From NCBI GenBank assembly GCA_050185455.1, contig JBFWZL010000068.1, positions 1 to 17,229 on the forward strand: 17,229 nucleotides of DNA. The letters run 5' to 3'. Below the pieces are notes generated by a model that saw only the letters and a program-made list of their open reading frames with translations, ran no database searches and was not told where the DNA came from. How positions within the stretch are numbered: position 1 is the first letter of the stretch; every line of letters starts with the position of its first letter. Shown here in pieces: positions 14,290 to 17,229 of this stretch. The stretch comes from SYOC01 sp050185455. Its GTDB lineage: Bacteria; Desulfobacterota; Binatia; Bin18. The position numbers and the translations under genes were made by a program.

Positions 14290-15375
14290 ATGAAAATCCT
14301 CGTCACGGGCGGCGCCGGGTTCATTGGCTCAAACTTCCTGCAACTTTTCGTTCCGCGCTATCCTGAACATCTTTTTATTAACCTTGATAAGTTGACGTAC
14401 GCGGCGAATTTGTCGAGCCTCGACGAAGTGTCGCGTCTGCCCAATTACACTTTCGTGCGAGTGGATATTGCTGATGCATCAGCGGTGTTAGCGGTTTTTC
14501 AGGAGTATATGCCTGAGTTGATCATCCATTTCGCGGCGGAGAGTCATGTGGACCGAAGCATCTTTGGTCCGGCTGAATTTATTCAGACGAATATCGCGGG
14601 AACGTTCAATTTGTTGGAAGCCTGTCGCGCTACCTGGACCTCAGCGATGCGCGGCCTTTTCCAGCACGTCAGTACGGATGAGGTGTATGGTTCTCTCGGA
14701 GACGATGGCCTTTTTACTGAGGAAACTCGCTACGACCCCAGTAGTCCGTATTCTGCTTCCAAAGCCGCGAGTGATCACCTAGTGCGAGCCTATCACCGGA
14801 CTTTTGGCCTGCCGGTGAAGCTCACCAACTGTTCGAACAATTATGGACCACGGCAGTTTCCGGAGAAACTCGTTCCCTTGATGATTCTTAATGCCCTCAA
14901 AGGAAAACCGCTGCCCATTTATGGCGCAGGACGAAACGTCCGTGACTGGTTATATGTGGAGGATCATTGCGAGGCGATCTGGCAAGTCATCGAGCACGGG
15001 CGAATCGGGGAGACGTACAATATCGGTGGCAACAGCGAAAAAGCAAATATCGACGTTGTGCGTGCAATCTGTCAGGTCCTCGCGGAAGAAACCGGTCGCG
15101 CCGCGCAGGAGTTCGAGAATCTCATGACCTTTGTACCTGATCGTCCTGGGCACGACCTGCGCTATGCGATGGACACCACGCGCATTCGTACCGAGTTAGG
15201 GTGGGAGCCGCAAGAAAATTTCGCCTCAGGATTACGGAAGACGGTGCGTTGGTATCTCGACAACCGAACATGGGTCGATCAGGTGCAGACCGGCGAGTAT
15301 CGGCGATGGCTTGAAGTGAACTATGACGCTCGTGACCGAATAACGGCGGGAAGAGACAAAGAGGGTGTGCGGTGA
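14290..15375 (+). CDS. rmlB: dTDP-glucose 4,6-dehydratase
   Basis: A 361-residue extended SDR enzyme that converts dTDP-glucose to dTDP-4-keto-6-deoxyglucose, the second step of dTDP-L-rhamnose synthesis, using tightly bound NAD+. The NAD loop GGAGFIG is at residues 7-13; AAESHVDRS (82-90) is a hallmark. The catalytic STDEVYG gives Thr129, Asp130 and Glu131, and YSASK gives Tyr154 and Lys158. The substrate-binding NNYGPRQFPEKL is also intact. Length matches the family. The ATG at 14290 starts a clean MKILVTGG. The gene opens an operon with rmlA (4-nt overlap, GTGA) and rmlC. A heptad array fills most of its leader. RfbB is the alternative name. Confidence 0.96.
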   Translation: MKILVTGGAGFIGSNFLQLFVPRYPEHLFINLDKLTYAANLSSLDEVSRLPNYTFVRVDIADASAVLAVFQEYMPELIIHFAAESHVDRSIFGPAEFIQTNIAGTFNLLEACRATWTSAMRGLFQHVSTDEVYGSLGDDGLFTEETRYDPSSPYSASKAASDHLVRAYHRTFGLPVKLTNCSNNYGPRQFPEKLVPLMILNALKGKPLPIYGAGRNVRDWLYVEDHCEAIWQVIEHGRIGETYNIGGNSEKANIDVVRAICQVLAEETGRAAQEFENLMTFVPDRPGHDLRYAMDTTRIRTELGWEPQENFASGLRKTVRWYLDNRTWVDQVQTGEYRRWLEVNYDARDRITAGRDKEGVR

Positions 15376-16265
15376 TTACCAAAGGTATTATCCTTGCGGG
15401 CGGTTCCGGCACGAGGCTCTACCCGCTCACCTATGTCGTCAGTAAACAGCTTATCCCGGTGTACGACAAACCGCTGATCTATTACCCTTTGACGACGTTA
15501 ATGTTAGCGGAAATTACGGACATCATGGTGATTACCACGCCGCATGACCGGCCATTATTCCAACAATTGCTCCAAGACGGTTCACAGTGGGGGCTGAAGA
15601 TTACTTACGCTGTCCAGTCTCATCCTGGCGGCCTCGCGCAAGCGTTCTTGATTGGCCGAGAATTTATCGGACAAGACAGCTGTGCGCTCATTCTTGGTGA
15701 TAACATCTTTCATGGTCACGGTCTCACCGAGCAGTTGCGTCGTGCGGCGCGGCAGATGTGTGGCGCGACCGTCTTTGCCTATCGCGTGACCGATCCAGAA
15801 CGCTACGGCGTGGTGGAGTTTGACGGCAAGGGAAAGGCGATTGGCATTGAAGAAAAGCCCCAGTCTCCACGTTCTTACTACGCCGTTACCGGGTTGTATT
15901 TTTACGACAATCAAGTCGTGGATATCGCGGCCAGCTTACGTCCTTCGACACGAGGCGAGCTGGAAATCACTGACGTAAACAAACGTTATCTGGAGCAGGA
16001 GCAATTACAGGTCGAAATACTTGGAAGAGGCTATGCCTGGCTCGATACCGGCACTCCGGCTTCGTTGCTGCAGGCCGCGAACTTTATTGAGACGATTGAG
16101 CTGCGGCAGGGATTGAAAATCGCCTGTCCCGAGGAGGTTGCTTATAGCCTGGGGTTGATCGACGCGCGGAAACTCGCCAAGCTAGCGGAACCTTTGCAGA
16201 AGAGTGGGTACGGCGAGTATTTGCTCAAACTCCTGCACGATAGAAAACCTGATGAAAATATCTGA
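15372..16265 (+). CDS. rmlA: Glucose-1-phosphate thymidylyltransferase
   Basis: A 297-residue nucleotidyltransferase that makes dTDP-glucose from dTTP and glucose 1-phosphate, the entry step of the dTDP-rhamnose pathway. The nucleotide-binding signature GGSGTRLYPL is at residues 10-19, followed by SKQLIPVYDKP (24-34). The metal-binding Asp110 is in LILGDNIFHG. VVEFD and IEEKPQSPRS mark the sugar-binding half, and the end carries the tetramerisation-type region. The GTG start at 15372 overlaps the rmlB stop by 4 nt, a coupled arrangement; residue 1 is therefore formyl-Met from GTG. Its 3' end overlaps rmlC by 14 nt. RfbA is a synonym. Confidence 0.96.
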   Translation: MITKGIILAGGSGTRLYPLTYVVSKQLIPVYDKPLIYYPLTTLMLAEITDIMVITTPHDRPLFQQLLQDGSQWGLKITYAVQSHPGGLAQAFLIGREFIGQDSCALILGDNIFHGHGLTEQLRRAARQMCGATVFAYRVTDPERYGVVEFDGKGKAIGIEEKPQSPRSYYAVTGLYFYDNQVVDIAASLRPSTRGELEITDVNKRYLEQEQLQVEILGRGYAWLDTGTPASLLQAANFIETIELRQGLKIACPEEVAYSLGLIDARKLAKLAEPLQKSGYGEYLLKLLHDRKPDENI

Positions 16266-16806
16266 AACAGCTTTGCCGGGAGTGCTGCTGATCGAACTGC
16301 AAATCTTTGCGGATGCGCGCGGCAGTTTTATGGAAACGTGGCGGTGGGATCGCTATGAAGAGCACGGCGTGCCGACTCGTTTTGTCCAGGACAACATATC
16401 TTTTTCGCTCCACGGGGTTTTGCGAGGGCTACACTTTCAAAACCCGCATGGGCAAGGAAAATTGATCCACGTGCTGCAGGGGGAAATCTTTGATGTCGCG
16501 GTTGATATTCGCCTTGGGTCGCCGACATTTGGCCAATGGCTGGGTGTAACGCTCTCGGAGTATAACCACCACCAGCTTTACGTTCCTGACGGATTCGCGC
16601 ACGGCTTTTGTGTGCTGAGTGCGACCGCGCTGGTTTCTTACAAATGTACGGATGTATATCACCCGCAGTCGGAGGGCGGTATTCTCTGGAATGATCCAGA
16701 CCTCGGCATTAAGTGGCCGATTTCCCGACCTCTGTTGTCGCCTAAAGATGCGGCGTTTCCTCGGCTTCGCGAGATTGCTCAGGGGCGATTACCTCGACAT
16801 CAGTAA
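16252..16806 (+). CDS. rmlC: dTDP-4-dehydrorhamnose 3,5-epimerase
   Basis: A 184-residue cupin-fold epimerase that inverts C3 and C5 of dTDP-4-keto-6-deoxyglucose, the third step of the dTDP-L-rhamnose pathway. The ATG at 16252 gives a natural family start; the frame is open back to 16204, but that extension lies inside rmlA and is unlikely. Signatures: DARGSFMETW (21-30), RFVQDNISFSLHGVLRGLHFQ with the catalytic His61, the GKLIHVLQGEIFDVAVD strand pair, VPDGFAHGF (111-119) and the Tyr130 region SYKCTDVYHP. It overlaps rmlA by 14 nt. The last pathway enzyme, RmlD, does not follow; the next gene is unrelated. Confidence 0.95.
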   Translation: MKISETALPGVLLIELQIFADARGSFMETWRWDRYEEHGVPTRFVQDNISFSLHGVLRGLHFQNPHGQGKLIHVLQGEIFDVAVDIRLGSPTFGQWLGVTLSEYNHHQLYVPDGFAHGFCVLSATALVSYKCTDVYHPQSEGGILWNDPDLGIKWPISRPLLSPKDAAFPRLREIAQGRLPRHQ

Positions 16807-16984
16807 GTGGAATGAGAGATTGTTAGGGATAAAGGGGCTGTGCTGTGCGAGCGGGCTGGGGTTCTACGCTTTATGCTAGAGTGGCTATAAGCGCAGGCTA
16901 AATCGTGTTGTTCTTATGCTCACTCTCCTTGCACTATCTGGTTCTGATAAATGCGAGGGGAAATGTTCTAGCCATGGGAAGCGA

Positions 16985-17229
16985 GTGTTGAACGAATATT
17001 TCGGGTTTTTGCTGAAACATGTTCTCCCCCTTTTTTTCATTCTTTTTTTAACTTCGAGCAGTTTCGCTACGGAATCGTTGCCGCAACTCCCTAGCTCTGA
17101 GCCTTTGCCAATCACTCTACAACAACAGCTCCTGCAAACGCTCAAGGCGAAAGGCTCTGCCTATAAACCGCGCACACGTCACGTGAACCCCGACGGATCA
17201 GCACAATTCACGAACCGCTTGCTCTTGGA
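16985..17229 (+). CDS. N-terminal part of exported DUF255 / thioredoxin-like protein (partial)
   Basis: A frame left open at the right edge. From a GTG at 16985 (or TTG at 16988, with GGGAAG a few bases upstream) it encodes a signal-peptide-like N terminus with a hydrophobic core (LLKHVLPLFFILFLTSSSFA). A polar region follows, then KPRTRHVNPDGSAQFTNRLLL, the usual beginning of the DUF255 thioredoxin-like domain, which normally continues LESSPYLLQHAHNPVNW. The frame also opens at an ATG at 16916, but that would place about 23 polar residues before the signal. Family members are putative thioredoxin-fold or glycosidase-like proteins of unclear role. The identification rests on about 20 residues. 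The gap 16807-16984 shows no clear terminator or promoter. Confidence 0.65.
   Translation, partial: MLNEYFGFLLKHVLPLFFILFLTSSSFATESLPQLPSSEPLPITLQQQLLQTLKAKGSAYKPRTRHVNPDGSAQFTNRLLL

Noticed and set aside
16885..17145. Minus-strand open frame of 86 codons near the right edge
   Set aside because: Low-quality Cys- and Arg-rich sequence opposite a plus-strand frame with a signal peptide and DUF255-like motif; the plus-strand reading is far better.

Overview
The window is a gene-dense stretch of bacterial chromosome of moderate GC content (roughly low to mid 50s percent by eye). Genes lie on both strands and nothing mobile, tRNA, rRNA or CRISPR-like is visible. Tat-type and Sec-type export signals, an rml (dTDP-rhamnose) cluster and a complete-looking ergothioneine operon suggest an uncultured Gram-negative environmental bacterium. 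A Desulfobacterota, Binatota or Tectomicrobia-like lineage would fit, but nothing here fixes the taxon. Both ends cut genes that are easy to miss: the tail of a PQQ-type beta-propeller protein (1-125) and the head of an exported DUF255/thioredoxin-like protein (16985 onward).

Layout. 177-2251 (minus strand): a glutathione S-transferase, two tiny possible ORFs and a BT1-type transporter, apparently one transcription unit. 2384-7775 (plus strand): a strong sigma70-like promoter, an ATP-grasp ligase, then egtC, egtB, egtD and a cytoplasmic asparaginase. The last four are tightly packed (4-nt overlap, 28-nt gap, 0-nt gap). EgtD trimethylates histidine, EgtB joins it to a cysteine donor, and EgtC removes a gamma-glutamyl group. 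No canonical egtA or egtE is present, so the ATP-grasp protein is a candidate supplier of the acyl-cysteine donor. 7985-9753: a decayed DUF4062 plus HEAT-like gene with an amber codon and two frameshifts. 10038-11036: aldo/keto reductase. 11168-13096 (minus strand): two overlapping SDR oxidoreductases behind a frameshifted, truncated luciferase-like monooxygenase remnant. 13255-14124: exported dienelactone-hydrolase-like protein. 14290-16806: rmlB-rmlA-rmlC with overlapping ends and no rmlD in view.

The most unusual feature lies between the genes. Six intergenic gaps are filled with short degenerate words repeated at a strict 7-nt (once 8-nt) period. The word differs from locus to locus. In most cases a left arm is followed by a right arm carrying approximately the reverse complement of the same word family, so each locus can fold into a long imperfect hairpin. 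These arrays sit at 128-194, 2305-2374, 3654-3730, 9917-10020, 11044-11148 and 14125-14280. They resemble in principle the heptameric STRR repeats of cyanobacteria, but here the phase is conserved and the word is not. They abut or invade coding ends and, in the ergothioneine operon, occupy the whole leader of egtC.
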